DNA of 64,000 nucleotides from Rhizoclosmatium globosum (GCA_002104985.1 MCGO01000006.1:372001-436000); one strand, 5' to 3'; numbered from the stretch's first letter, positions 33,901-45,972 are shown. The notes: a model not told the origin generated them from the sequence alone. Translations and numbers: made by a program.

Positions 33901-36598
33901 CTCCAAGAAGTTGGAGGCGAAACTGGAGAACGTCTTGAACAACTTCATCACGAACTGAATATTGCCAAAAACGCCGTGGAAGTGTCCCAGAACAAAATTG
34001 CTGAACTCGAAAGGAGTAAGCAAGAGCAAATTGCTCTTGCTGAGAGCCAAATCAAGGAGCTTGAAGAGGAGATTGAACAAACTACTTTTGAGTGCGAGGA
34101 ACTCAACGAGAAGGTTGGTCGTTTGGAAGCTGATTTGGAAAGTTCTATCCAACTAGAAGTCACATTGCGGGAGCAAATCAAGAAACTTGAAGAGTCTATT
34201 GGTGGAAACCAAGCAAACAAGGGTGACTTGGAGGTTATTGTGGGGATTTGGAGAAACAACTCGAAGAAGCTTGGGTTGAGAGAGATGAACTATTTGATCG
34301 AGCTCAAGCGTTAGAAGAGCAACTCAAAAAGACAGTTGAAGCTGGTGCTGTGGAAAAGAGTTCTGGAGCTGATGAAGAAGCGTGAATGCAGCAAGAGCGG
34401 AAGTCGAAGCCTTGAAGTCCGAGTTGGAGCGAGTTCGGGCCCAGAAGTCTGAGTTTACAGGGACTGCGAACGAACTGGAGGAAGAACTTCTGAAAGTCTC
34501 CGAAGAACGCGATAAGGCTTTATCAGAGCTGGACGCTGTAAAGAATGAGCTACTAGAGTTGGAACAAATGTTTGAGGATGCTCAAGCTGAAGTTGAAGAG
34601 CTGAAAACTCAAGCCCAGCAACAGAACTCAAAGGAGGTTAGTGCTTTCATTTGAAAAATAGTTTGCTTATTTAAATTGCAGGAGATGGCCAAACTTGAAC
34701 AAGAGTTAAATGACGCCTTGGATGAAATCGATGAACTCAATGCCCAGCTTAGAAATTTGACCGAAAGCTCTGACAATGTAAGTAATTTCTTCAGTTGCTC
34801 TGTGAAACTCAATTGCAAATAAGGTCAAAGAGCTTGCTGATGCGCAGAAGGCACTTGCTGAGGCAAACAAAGAAATCGCCGATCTTAAAGCCAAGTTACA
34901 AGCTGGTGGAGGCTCAGCTAATGCTGTCACAATCTCTGAGAATTCCGCCAAGATCGAGGAGCTTGAATTCTTGTTGGAGGATTCCAAATTTGAAACGGAA
35001 GAACTCAATGCCAAATTAGACGAGGCTAATGCGGTGCGTATACATCATATATATGATCTTTGTGAGCTAAAATAATACCTTAGACAATCGATGAACTCGA
35101 GAAGCTATTAGACGACGAAAAGGCTCAAGCTGACGAACTTGATGCTGCAAACAAGTCTCTTACTGATGAAATTGTTGCTCTTGAGGAAAAGCTTGCCCGT
35201 CAACAAGAGCTTTCCAATGTGGATGGAGACACCAAAGCCATTATCGAATCATTTGAGAGTGATATTGCGAAACTCAAGACTGAACTTGAAAGTCAAAAGA
35301 AGATCTGCGCTGATTTGGAAGAACAATTCAATGAGTCTGAGAACGTCAACAAGGAGTTGAACAATTCCCTAGATGCTGCTGATCAGGAGATTGAAACTCT
35401 CAACAAAGAGCTCGACGAAATGTTTGAGGAGAATCAAAAGCTCTCTGCTGGAGGTGGAGGTGGAGGTGGAGCAGAGCTAGCTGAAGCAAATGCCAAGTTG
35501 GAAGCACTTCAAAAAGAGCTTGATCTCAAGAATGGAGAACTTGATGTTGCTGTTGAAGCTCGATTGAAAGACAAGATGGACGAAATGCTCGATTTGGAAG
35601 ATGAACTCAGAGCCCGAATTGAGGAGTTGGAGGAGCAAGAGAGAGAAGGACGACGAGAATTGGTTCAACAACTGCAGGATCAGGAGTTGGATGCCAAGGA
35701 AATGCGCGAGAGCCTGATGGAGCGTCTCCGATCCCAAGACTTAGAAGCTACAACACTGCGAGACGAATTAACCAAGTTGAAATCAGATTTCACTGATTCA
35801 ACTGGAAAACTCAAGGCAACACAAACCGAATTGGAAGAATTCCGATTGCGAACACAAGGGCTTGAAAAACGCTACTTTGAACGTATGAACCTGCTAGAAG
35901 ATTTGTATGACCAAGCCTCTGCCGAAGTTGAAAGCCTGCGTGCCAAGTTGGTCGATGCGCTCACGTCCCAAGGCCAAGAGGCTCCTGTTTTCAAATCCCT
36001 CCCCCAATTACCCCCCGCAAACTTTGAACCCCCGTTAAGTGGAAGCCCAACCCCCGCCGAAAAGAAAACGTTCCTGTCGTCAGTGTTTGGATCCCGAGGA
36101 AAGACGCCAACCCCTGAAAAACCGGCATCTGGAGCGGGAGATGCTAATCAGCAACAATCAGTAAGTGGGGGGAAAGGAACTCAAGATGATGCTGATTCAA
36201 AGTCCCTGAAGAACAAAGCCAGCACTGGAATCTTGCGATCTCTTTGGGGAGGCGGAGGCGGGAGCAAGAGTTCAACGGATTTGGCGTCAGCAGCCGCGGC
36301 ACCACCAACTTCAGGACTTGCCACTCATGCAACTACGCTTGGAGCTTCGTCTAAGCGCGTTTCGATAACGTCAGTTGCGTCTGCTTTTGCGAAACGACTT
36401 TCTGGAGGTTCATTTTCATCAAACGCTGTGCCGGGCAGATCGATCACTGTTTCGCCAGCTCCATCTGTTATGTCTCTTGTTGATGGTGCAGATGATGAAG
36501 ACTTGCCCAAGGACAAGCCTTCAACATTACTGGCATCAATTTGGGGTGCAAAGTCCAACTTAAAAAGGACAAACTCAGAGACACAGATGAAAGAATGA
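30923..36598 (+). CDS. Very long coiled-coil protein with RG/GN-rich N-terminus
   Basis: About 1,750-1,800 residues. The N-terminal ~400 are disordered and rich in Arg, Gly, Asn and Pro (repeats such as GNGGNGGNG, RPPPRNNRR), then acidic (DWDDDTDDEGDTF, DADDDDDDAATEE). The centre is an almost unbroken heptad coiled coil of about 1,150 residues from about 32500 to 36000 (for example EELEEEIEQTTFECEELNEK). The C-terminus is Ser/Gly/Pro rich, with WGGGGG and IWGAKSNLKR motifs. No motor, kinase or membrane segment is seen, so a scaffold role at the cytoskeleton, spindle pole or Golgi is only inference. Short introns occur near 31735, 32310, 33690, 34640, 34780 and 35035. Frame breaks near 31000, 31645, 34255 and 34383 must be crossed. 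The true start codon is uncertain. Confidence 0.68.
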
Positions 36599-36696
36599 TT
36601 GACTTTTAATCTTTAACTTGTGTTTACATACTTTTTTAGATATACTCTTACTCATATAGAAGTAAAGATTCTTTTTCAACTGTCATAAGTTGCATT

Positions 36697-39261
36697 TTAT
36701 TCTTGAATGTTTAGTAACTCGAATGCATTTGACAATTTAACTTGTTCTGGTTGGGGAACGGGCATTGGTTTGGCGAATCCTCTGGCAAGTCTCGGTTTGC
36801 GATCAACTTCAGGCTTGATTTCAACGTTATCTTTCTTAAACAGTAACAATCCACGCCTTTTTAATTCAATGGCTGATATGATTGTGATATGAGGACTAAT
36901 AGTGAAATTAGTCTTAAGGAAAAAAGATGGTGGTAGAACAAACATTGAAGATGCAGATGTTTTGCGAGCAATGACGTTGCACTCTGGATCTTCCGGCTCA
37001 ATGATTTCAGTGGATATTTCGTAAAACTCGGAAAGGATTTCTATGAATTCTCTTTGGGCAGCTGATTTCATTGGAGGAAAGTCATGGAATTTGTAGCTAA
37101 TTGAGCCCATTGAGTCATAACACATTTAAACTTCCAACAAATTACCTTCCGTTCACAAGATTTGAGAAAGCAGTCGAAATCAATTTCGCAAACTCGAAAT
37201 TTCGTTCCGCGTATTCAACAAACTCAGGGGCGTAATCAACTGTCCGATTCTCCTCTTTCAAGATTTCCTCACACTCTTTTGTGCACCACAAGTTTCCATC
37301 GGCATCGACAGGTGAAGGACGCGGAAGACTCAAATCAGTCACATCATACCCTGGATTCTCTTCCAAAAACTGTTTTGTGACCAAGACTGCATTTTCCACT
37401 TGAGCGCATTTCCTCACAATTGTTCGGAATCGGCATGGACAAAACAGCGTTACAGACGCAGCGCAAGCTCCTGTTTCAGTGCAGCTTGATGGGCGTGACA
37501 AATGTATCCACAGGCATGACCACAACTCCTTGTCTTGCCACATGGTTGATCACACTTTACAGACGGACAGACGTCTCCTTCGTGACAGATCTGCTTACAC
37601 GCGTGGCCCAATCCAGTCGCGTTTTCCCACAAACACGGCCACATGATGGTGGAACTGGGTTCGAGCAGATGGCAGTTTTGATGACATCTTTACCGCATTT
37701 ACATCTTCGTTCAACGAGGACTCTACACGGCGGACACGGTAACGACGGGTTATGACAGGTATGAGGCAAGATGTCAATGGAATGCCCACAAGCGCGTGGC
37801 ATCGTACATGTGAATTGACAAGTTGGATACGTTGGTTCCCCACATCGAATCGGCGGTTCTAGTGTTGTTTTCCCACATGCACATGAAACTGGTTCGAATG
37901 ATGCTTCTATGCATGGAGGACATGGTCCGCGATGACAATCTAAAGCGCATTTGTGTTTCCCACATTTGAGGATTCGGTCGCAGAGTAGGTCGCAGTGGTG
38001 TGGGTCTTGTATAGAGTCGAATGATTCTTTGGGACAACATTTGCGGCCACATTCGTGACGGCCGCAGGTTTTCAGGGAGCGACATTGCGTTTTGCAAGTG
38101 GGGGTACTGAGAGTGGGCAATTCTGCGCAGGTTGCTGTTACGTGGGTTGCTCCACATCTGCAGGAAACAAGTTGCTGCAAAGAACTATCAGCACAAAATA
38201 CAGAGATAACTTGGATTTGATACCTTTTCCAGACACACACAAGGCCCATCATGGCAAGACAACTTGCATGCGTGTCCACATTTCAACTCCTTCCAACAGA
38301 TCTGATCACAGACAATAACAGGATCCGTACATATAGCCCGTGATTCCAACGACTCCTCTAACGTAAAGCTCTTGTATCCACAAGGACACTTCAACAACGT
38401 TGAAGGAAGAAACGGACATTCACTCGCCCCTTCATCATGACTGTGACAAACTGCTTCACATCGGTGTTGTCCACACGCGTATTTGAAGTTACAATGTATT
38501 GTGCATGAATACGTCTCGATTTGATCTAACCGCACAGTCTTGCAGTCTACAATGCGATTGCACTTCCCACATGTGCATGACTGTTCTACTTTGAACGTAC
38601 ACGGGTCGCATGGACCTGAATGGCATTCTTGTTGACACACGTGGTTCGCGCAGTTCAGAATCCGTTCACACAGCTGTCCACAAGAGACTGGGTCTGTGGA
38701 TTTATTTGAACATATACTCGTCGATCTATTGGAATACTGGTTAAATAACAAGCACAAGAGGAGGGATGTGTTCTTACATCTGTTTCCCACAATGACAGCT
38801 TGTTTGGACTTCCTCTTGACAAGGCGGACATGGGCCAGCATGACAAATTGCCGCACAAGGGTGAACACAGTTTGTTGTACGATTGCAAGGTCCACCACAA
38901 CTGCAGAAAGAAACATGTCAGATGGAATTAGAACATTACGGTTCGCTCACCTATGTGGTTTCTCAAAGCCATCAATCTCATCCAAATACGACGATCCACA
39001 GAAACAACATCCATATGGGAATGTAGAATGTGTCGTTTGACAGCCAGGGCATCGCCAGAGCCACGCATCGGGGTTATAGTCTTCATCCTCAATGCTGCCA
39101 ACACCTTCTCCACTGGTTTCTGCCCATTCTTCTATGCAAGGAAGATGATAGACAGTCCAACAGAGAGAGCAGGCATAGATTGGATCGGCCAAGAGAATTG
39201 GATGAACACAGACAGCGCATTCGTACACCTCTGCTGCCAAATCAACTTCATCTTCGTGCAT
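36697..39261 (-). CDS. FAP1: NFX1-type zinc-finger protein (FAP1/NFX1/shuttle craft)
   Basis: The start at 39261 (MHEDEVDLAAEVYECAVC) opens into a RING/PHD-like Cys/His module (CAVC, CSLCWTVYHLPCIEEW, WRCPGCQ, CCFC). Then come at least ten NF-X1 fingers, each with the C-x3-C-x-CG-H-x-C... CH-x-G-x-C-x2-C pattern (for example CGNHCQ-like, CHSGPCDPC, CHRGPCPPC). The C-terminal ~140 residues match the R3H-containing end of FAP1 proteins (FHDFPPMKSAAQREFIEILSEFYEI). Yeast Fap1 binds Fpr1/FKBP12; animal NFX1 acts in transcription and mRNA control with possible E3 activity. Several short introns lie between fingers. The R3H His appears replaced by Glu (R-E-F-I-E). Confidence 0.88.
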
Positions 39262-39446
39262 TTTCAAAAACAAAACTGTTCGAAGAATGTAACCAACAAG
39301 AAAAGAATTAAGGCTGAACACGGCGATTGTTAAACCTTATTTAGGTAATCTGTTGGAATCACTCTCGAACTGCACCATAATATCCAAATCCTCAATATAA
39401 TATATTCCCAAAAGATGCACAGAATTATTATCCAAATAGAAGGCTT

Positions 39447-41574
39447 TTACAGTTGCTCTAATTTCGCTTGAAGCATCTGCATCATCGCTTGCATTTGCTC
39501 CATTTGTTCTTTTAGTTTCCGTTTCTCCAGTTCCCTATCTGTTTCGGGAATCGGTGCGGGTTTGACGGGGAGTGGGACATTCGGTAGAGCGGTGCCAATG
39601 GGTATGAACTTGACAACCGTCACTGGGAATAATCCTGCTAATCCACTTGTCAGATTTGTTCCAACAGCCCAACCGTCATCGAATGTTTCACTGTTGTAAC
39701 AAGGAGAGGTTTAGAATTTGTGTTTTGATTGGAGTGTCCGAAAAAACACAACACAAACGTACTTGATGATAACCATATCGCCTGGACTCATCCTCAACTG
39801 ATCATCCACCGACTTTGTAATCCCATCCACATCAAACTCAGCACTCGGCTCATACCCAACTCGAACCGTCAACGGCGTCTCCAACGCCAACGGGTCCGCA
39901 AGAATAGGAGCAACAACCGGCGGCGGCGCGAACCCACCAAACGCATTCACAAGCGCAACATCCTCCATCGGAATCGCATGTACAATCCGAATGGGTACAA
40001 TCAAACTAGCTTTCAGTCGCTGCGTTTTACTTGGTACAGGTGTATTCGCTGTTGGCGTTGATTCCTCACGGCCGCGTTTATCAAGTGCTTCATGAATCAT
40101 TTGGATTGTTCGCAGTGGATCTATGATGACGCTGTTTTGTGTGCTTCCGGATGTTCCTGTGCTATGTGCTCGACTTGAACTTCCAACTGAGCCGGGGTTG
40201 CCGTTCCGTGATCGATTTGAGGCGGGGTTTAGGCCTGATACGCTTGTGCCGGTTTTGTAGACGAATTCGAAGACGAGGGAGTGTGTGAGTTGGAGTATTA
40301 AGGTGGATAAGTCTGCGCGGGCTTCGGCAAGTTTGAGAGTGATTTTTAAAGGGTTTTGCGGTGAGAATAGAGGGAATTGCGTTAATGGATGCTGAGATGG
40401 TACTTTGAAACGGAATAGTGAGCCAATGGGGATAGGGATTGGGATATGTTGGCTGGGAATGCTGTGTGATATTTTTGTTTAGTCATCCTTTGATGACGAA
40501 GAGAAACTTACGTAAATGCAGCAGTTTCTACGAGATAACATCGAACGGCGGTTATATTTTTGACAAGCTCTGTGCCATCCAATATCGATACATTGATTTC
40601 GACTTCTCCATCTTCCAAGAAGACATAGCGGGGAATAGATACACTGACATTGAACTCTCCTACATGATTATATTTAGTATTGATATCTTTCGTGGGATGT
40701 TTGTTGGAGAGAGGGAGTAGATGTTCCAAATGTGGCTGGTGTCGACTTGATTCGATTTGCTCCCAGCAACTACTCAAACTGCACTCCTTCTACCTATGCA
40801 CTTCTTATCTGTCTCTTTTTCGATCTATTCGCAACTAACCTCCAGCAGTTGCACCACGGCCCACTCTTTCTTCTCCAGCAAGCCATTTCGGGTAACACTG
40901 CTTCACAAGAACAGGGCAAGGCGACTGACTCATGACAAGCATATTGTTTGCACAAACGACAGACGCAACGAGCTCATAGGAACGAATTTGCCTTTGGGCT
41001 TGTGTTGGAGATGCAGAGTCGAACGTCTGGCTGAAGGGCATTGAGGACAAGAGAAAGTTGAATGAGGGCAAGATATTGCTCGGGATCTGCAGAGAGAAGG
41101 GGAACTCATGGCTGTGAGGGTATTGAAGTAGTTTTGATGAGTTATTTTGGGCAACAACAATGGAGGGACAGCAAGCGACTCACACGCCAGGAACCAGGTC
41201 GTCCGTGTCCCGCTGCCAGATGACCAAGTTGATATCGATCTGTTCGCCGCCGTGGACAGCGGCCCCGGACGAGGAGGCGTTCGAAGCAGAAAGTGAGTCG
41301 CGGGCCGCGTTCGTTGTTCCGAAAAAGTGGATTCTGATTTGAGTGGCTGCGGCGGGAAGAAGCGGCGCGGCGACTCGGAGGCGGCCAACGACGAAGCGGG
41401 GAACCACTGGTGGTACAGGTGGTGGCGATGGTGGAACTCGGAGGCGGTTGCGGTCGGCGGCAGTGGCACACTCACACTCTCGCTCACCCCGACAAACGAG
41501 AGCACGGGCATTGCTTCAGTTGCATCCATCGTGTGTAGTTGGTGCGTGGTGGGAGTGGTTGCTGTTTGAAACAA
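39447..41574 (-). CDS. Arrestin-like domain protein with C-terminal SH3 domain
   Basis: A start at 41574 or 41529 (MDATEAMPVLSFVGV) opens a beta-rich arrestin-N-like region (RFVVGRLRVAAPLLP, TQIRIHFFGTTNAARDS, DINLVIWQRDTDDL). The middle has FSQTFDSASPTQAQRQIRSYELVASVVC and the arrestin-C-like block GEFNVSVSIPRYVFLEDGEVEINVSI. The part from 39590 to 39860 looks like an SH3 domain (RVGYEPSAEFD, DDQLRMSPGDMVII, then DDGWAVGTN and GLAGLFPVTVV). The tail is a Gln/Met helix ending QAKLEQL. Arrestin-related proteins are trafficking adaptors for membrane cargo; SH3 would bind proline motifs. Several introns and one or more frame breaks (near 41450) are needed. Arrestin assignment rests on fold-like patterns; SH3 is firmer. 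Confidence 0.6.
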
Positions 41575-41906
41575 GGCCTCTGATGTCTTCGGGTGAAAAA
41601 AACAGTCGAAGGCTTGTGGATCACAAAAAATTCATGACATCTCTTTTGTCCGTCTTGGCAACAGGTGATGCGCACCATCAAGCTGGAGCATCTTTGATGA
41701 TCATGTATTCATGTTGCATTGATGGCAGCTGGGACTTGACCTGTGCCTGAAATAACCACAAATCAATCAGTGGCACTTGCCAAGCCACTGTTGGCCGCGC
41801 CATCCCTTAATCAATCTGGCTGGCGAATCACATTTCACAACATTCATTAATGAAATTGAGCGGGCTCATGTTTCGTTCAAGAATTGTCAAGGATTACCTC
41901 ACCACG
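41575..41906. other. Divergent spacer between arrestin-like and tetraspan genes
   Basis: 332 bp shared upstream region. Short open frames are present but have no protein-like continuation. No RNA gene or repeat seen. Confidence 0.45.
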
Positions 41907-42599
41907 ATGGCCCAATCAAGCTCCTTGCAGCAACTAGACCCCTCAAAAGATTTCAACCACGCCTTTTATTCAGCCTTTTTCTTGACTTTTATCGGTAGTC
42001 CGATCGTCGGTGTGATTCCACTGTGTTGCTCAGATCGCAAGCAACCTGGATATTCTGCCTACTATACGAAAGGCATGGCCTTTTCAACTCTAACTTCATC
42101 TGTCATACTATTGGCTTCATCTATTGCATTAATTGTCCAAAGCTGTACTCAAAGTCAAACTAGTTATTCACAAGATCTGTCGGGCTACCATTATGACTCC
42201 TCAACCTTGAATCATGACAAGTGTGAAGCCCTCTCTGCAATATTTTGTCCTCTTACAATTATTTCTTTCGCCCTGAGTGCAGCACTGTGGCGCTACAGTC
42301 GCACACTCTTGACGAATCTAGAAATCATTCAAATAGCCCGAGAGTCTCAAACCATTCCTCTTCCAACAAATCCTATCCATAATTCTCTTTATGTTGAGTC
42401 CCATCAACCAGCCACGACAGATCTTTTGCCAACTCCAATTGCTTCACCGAACGAACCAAAACAAACTACATTCCTCAACACGACCAGCAACACCCTGAGT
42501 GCATCAGCTCGAACTTTGCATCACCCTCCAATGCCATCGCATATTACACTCACAAGTATGTCATGGAACTGGTCTTCCGAAACTAGTTTCGATAACTGA
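41907..42599 (+). CDS. Four-helix membrane protein, tandem paralogue A
   Basis: Start MAQSSSLQQLDPSKDF (an upstream in-frame ATG at 41850 is less likely). About 230 residues. Hydrophobic segments at AFFLTFIGSPIVGVIPLCC, GMAFSTLTSSVILLASSIALIV, and IFCPLTIISFALSAALWRY. Between them lies an extracellular-like loop with Cys (VQSCTQSQ... DKCEAL). The cytosolic tail is Ser/Thr/Pro rich. The pattern IPLCC-x8-Y-x2-YY-x-KGM-x-F and VQSC is repeated in the next gene, so the two are paralogues. I do not recognise the family. No intron is needed. Confidence 0.62.
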   Translation: MAQSSSLQQLDPSKDFNHAFYSAFFLTFIGSPIVGVIPLCCSDRKQPGYSAYYTKGMAFSTLTSSVILLASSIALIVQSCTQSQTSYSQDLSGYHYDSSTLNHDKCEALSAIFCPLTIISFALSAALWRYSRTLLTNLEIIQIARESQTIPLPTNPIHNSLYVESHQPATTDLLPTPIASPNEPKQTTFLNTTSNTLSASARTLHHPPMPSHITLTSMSWNWSSETSFDN

Positions 42600-42754
42600 A
42601 GGAGTTCATGGAGCTATGACGTTATCTTACAACGACTCAGATATAAATACGATATCACTGCGATGAATATTTGAAACTTAAAGTATACAGGGAAAGAATG
42701 GGATATTTTTGAATAAAAGTTCCTTTGTTTTGGATTGTCAAAAATTCTGACGAA

Positions 42755-43671
42755 ATGGCATCGTCTCCACAACACCTCGCCAACCTCGATCAAAGAGAAG
42801 TGAGCAGCGGCTTTATACGGGCTTTGTCTGACTCTATTCACGGGCCCTCTCATCGGAGCCATACCACTCTGTTTCGTTGAACAACATCGCCGCACGTACA
42901 GAGGCTACTATCTCCGTGGAATGTCCTTCGCCATAATTTTCTTCGCGATTCTCATCCTCGTTCTAACCATCATTCTCGTCCAATCCTGCCAAAGCGGCGA
43001 TCAGGATACTTATACCTCTGATATGTACGGAAACGTCTACGTCACAACATACAACTGCAACGCCTTTTATTCCCGATTACTTCCTATCGTTGTTTTATGG
43101 GGGATCCTTGGCGCCGCGTTGTTGCGAAAGAGCAGTGTTTTGATTTCATTGGCGGCTTCGAATGACAATGACCCGAGTATTCCACAAATCATCAGATTAT
43201 TTACGCGCCACATGGGCATGGAGGTGTGCAGTATGTTCCTGCTATGGTTCAACAACAACAGCAGCAACAGATGCAGCAAAGTCCAAACGCGTATCCTGAG
43301 CCTAATTTGCCTCCGTATTCGCCACCAACGGATGGAAAAATGGAATTCAGTATGCTGAACCTGTAGGGCCGCCGCCTGGAATTCAGTATGCTGAGCCATC
43401 AGCTCCACCTGGAGTTGGTTCTTCACAACCGCAAGCTTATGTGTCTGGACAATACGTGGCTCCTCCCGTTTCACAACCACCAGTAAAATTATCGACATCT
43501 CTCAGCTTGGAGAGTTTAGCCCTCCAACTTGAAATTCCGAAATTGTTGACTGTGCAAGAAGGTGTGAATGGAGTGTTGGAGATGAGTTTCAATGAAATGA
43601 AGGAAAAGTATGGAATCACACCAGAGGAGTTTATGAAGATTAAGGCGTACAGAAAGAGTCTTGAGCATTGA
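42755..43671 (+). CDS. Four-helix membrane protein, tandem paralogue B
   Basis: Start MASSPQHLANLDQREV. After two one-base frame breaks near 42815 and 42830 it continues LTLFTGPLIGAIPLCFVEQ, RTYRGYYLRGMSFAIIFFAIL, IILVQSCQSGD, then LPIVVLWGILGAALLRKSS. This mirrors paralogue A helix by helix, including the IPLC, YY-x-RGM and VQSC motifs. The tail differs: a Gln/Pro/Tyr-rich repeat region (PPPGIQYAEP, SAPPGVG) and a folded C-terminal helical piece (VQEGVNGVLEMSFNEMKEKYGITPEEFMKIKA) not seen in A. A further frame break near 43230-43360 is likely. Function unknown. The stop is 39 bp before the CCDC174 start. Confidence 0.55.
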
Positions 43672-43710
43672 ATCTTTTTATTTTCTTTGATTAAAAACTC
43701 GTAAAACCAA

Positions 43711-44975
43711 ATGTCTGGAGGAAAGGAGATCCGCGGCCTCTCCAACGCAGCTGTGAGCAAGATCCTTTCATTCAAGAACACATTTATTAACGCAAAACCA
43801 GGTCGTTGAATTGAAAGCCGAGCTCTTCAAACAAAAGGAAGAGTTTGACCGAACCCGCCAATCCACAACGACCCTCGCAGACCTCGCTTCAGCCACTTCA
43901 AACGACAACATCAAACAATTCAAAGTACGCCCTCTCCTTCGATTCGATCCATCCGAATCCCTGCCTTGACCACCAACTAACCTCTACACACAAGAAACTC
44001 AGCTACGCCAACAAAAAGCGCCTCGAAGACGAACACGAAGCCCGATACGGCCGCCGTCCAAACCAAAAAGCCTCCTCGAAATCTAAATCCGATAAACGAA
44101 AGAAAGATAAAAGCGAGGAAGAGTTGAAAGCCGTCAGTGATGCTGCACTTGAAGCTTCGTGGGTCGCTTTGCAGCGGAAAACAGCTGAATACGATCGATT
44201 GAAACGGAATGCACCTCTTTCGGAGGACGAGGATGATGATGAGGCGATGAGGAAGCGGGGGAAGAAGGGGGAGGATAAAGTCCCGCTTGTTGATTTTATG
44301 CGGAAGCATTTGGAGAAGGGGGATGGTGAAGGCGATGGAGATGTGGATGATGAGGAGGAGGATGATGATCCTTGGGTTGAAGCGACGGATGCATTTGGAC
44401 GAACGCGAATTGTACGAAGGAGTGAAGCTGCAAAACTGAGGAAAGAGGGACAAGCTGGACCAAGGTAGGTTCTATACTTCCCTTTATTCTCTCGCATTGA
44501 TCTGAACGACCAACTTGCCCCAGTTTCGTCGCTGGATCAGGATCAGGATCAACAACCCACCCAGACCCAAACTACACCTCACAACTCATATCCTCCGACA
44601 TGTCGCGAGAACAAATGCGACAAGAATGGGAACGCCAAGCCATGTCTGAAATCACCTCCGGAAAAGACCCCTCCCCCCTCCAACCCACTTTGACGCGACC
44701 CGAGAACCCAGAAACCTTGGAACCGCTTTCTACGCGCTCTCGCAACATGAAGAAGAGCGACAGAAGCAGATGGATGCGTTGAATAATTTGAGGAAGGATA
44801 CAATGGGATCTCGTGTGAAAGCTGTGCAAATTAAAGAGGAGCGGAAAGCGAAATTGGAGGAACGGAAAGCGTTGTTAAGAGAGAGGAAACGTAGGAAGGA
44901 GGGGTGGGGGCTGTGGGTGTGTCGAATGCAGGTGAAGCTGTTGAGGGGAAGATGATGATGCGGACTCATTTCTGA
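43711..44975 (+). CDS. CCDC174: CCDC174-like spliceosome-associated protein
   Basis: Start MSGGKEIRGLSNAA; an intron leads to VVELKAELFKQKEEFDRTR, which matches the CCDC174 N-terminal motif VDLKAELFRKQEEF. Further on are RLEDEHEARYGRR, an acidic stretch (EEEDDDPWVEATDAFGRTRIVRRSEAAKL, like the CCDC174 'DxxGRSR' motif), and, in a shifted frame, REPRNLGTAFYALS and EEERQKQMDALNNLRKDT, again CCDC174 landmarks. The Lys/Glu-rich tail fits. Human CCDC174 is a nuclear protein linked to the exon-junction complex and splicing. Frame breaks near 44690 and 44905 are needed. With the second, the protein ends at 44975 (MMMRTHF); without it, at 44955. Confidence 0.77.
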
Positions 44976-45148
44976 AACAATTTTCGTAAAGATTACAAGA
45001 ATATAATATCTTTCTATATTTATTTGAATTTTAGCCACGCGACCCTGCCATTGTGGCTGTTGTTGCCATTGTGTCATTGTTGGAAGCATCTATTGTCATT
45101 CAGACAAAGGAAAATAAAACAGTTCACAAAGGCTGTCGATAAACAAGA

Positions 45149-45885
45149 ATGAAATACTCGCCCCGCTTGATACTATGTTTACTTGTGCTTTGGGCTGTTT
45201 CGGAATCCAATGCCTTGACACCACGCCCAAAAGTGACTCCTGGCCTTTCGAATGAACGAGCTGTGAATATTGCGGAAAAGCTCAAGCATCGATTGGTAAC
45301 AACTCAAAGGACATCGTCACTTTTGCTAACATTCTCGTCAGGATTCACGAAATGCATTACGCCAAGAAGAACTCAAAGCTTCAGGGAACGTTGAAAAACT
45401 ATCAACTCCACCAATATCAGTAGATAAAACAGTTCGATTCCGCGAAAAACAGGTTCCTTTTTCCCAATAGTTCCCACATGAAATCCTTATTGAATGCAAA
45501 CTAGGAAAAGGCACGAGAAAGAGCAGCAAATAATTATGGGATGGATGGCGACCCCTCAACCTACAACCACCCGGACCCATTCCCGCCCCGCGAACGGCGA
45601 GGATACCTAAACATTCATAAACCAGATTACTGGAATCATCCATCAACAACATCCTCCATAAAATCGCCACCCGCCATTGACTTGAAAACCGATTTACGCC
45701 ATATTCGGCATATGAGAGGTCTCGCCGCTTTACGAGACTATTCAGTGAGCCAGTTGCACGATTGGTTTTTCTGGGTGTTTACAGGTGTCTGGATGGTTAT
45801 GGGAAGTGCATTCGTTTTCGCGGTTTCTGTTGAGGAGGATAATGGGGAGCCGTTGAAGTTGAAGGAGCGGATTGAGTATGATTGA
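45149..45885 (+). CDS. Single-pass membrane or secreted protein of unknown function
   Basis: About 200 residues. Signal peptide MKYSPRLILCLLVLWAVSESNA, a charged helical region (NERAVNIAEKLKHRL, QEELKASGNVEKL), a Pro/Tyr-rich middle (GDPSTYNHPDPFPPRERRGYLNIHKPDYW), a conserved-looking HIRHMRGLAALRDYSVSQLHDW, then one membrane helix WVFTGVWMVMGSAFVFAVSV and a short acidic tail. Two short introns (near 45296-45338 and 45453-45504) give a continuous reading. I do not recognise the family. The topology suggests a type I protein of the secretory pathway. Confidence 0.55.
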
Positions 45886-45972
45886 AATACGGAATAAATT
45901 GATTTGTTTCTTGATATTGACATTGATGTGTTGAGAAGGTGATTGGTTGGGAAGAAACTTTCCCCGCTTCAA

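Noticed and set aside
32621..34259. Several Ser/Phe-rich minus-strand open frames
   Set aside because: Reverse complements of Glu/Lys coiled-coil codons of the plus-strand gene.
35450..35472. GGTGGA tandem repeat as a functional repeat
   Set aside because: A short Gly-codon microsatellite inside the coiled-coil gene encoding a Gly linker; nothing further supported.
41142..41471. Arg/Pro-rich 109-codon minus-strand frame
   Set aside because: Wrong frame of the arrestin-like gene; the neighbouring frame gives the beta-rich arrestin pattern.
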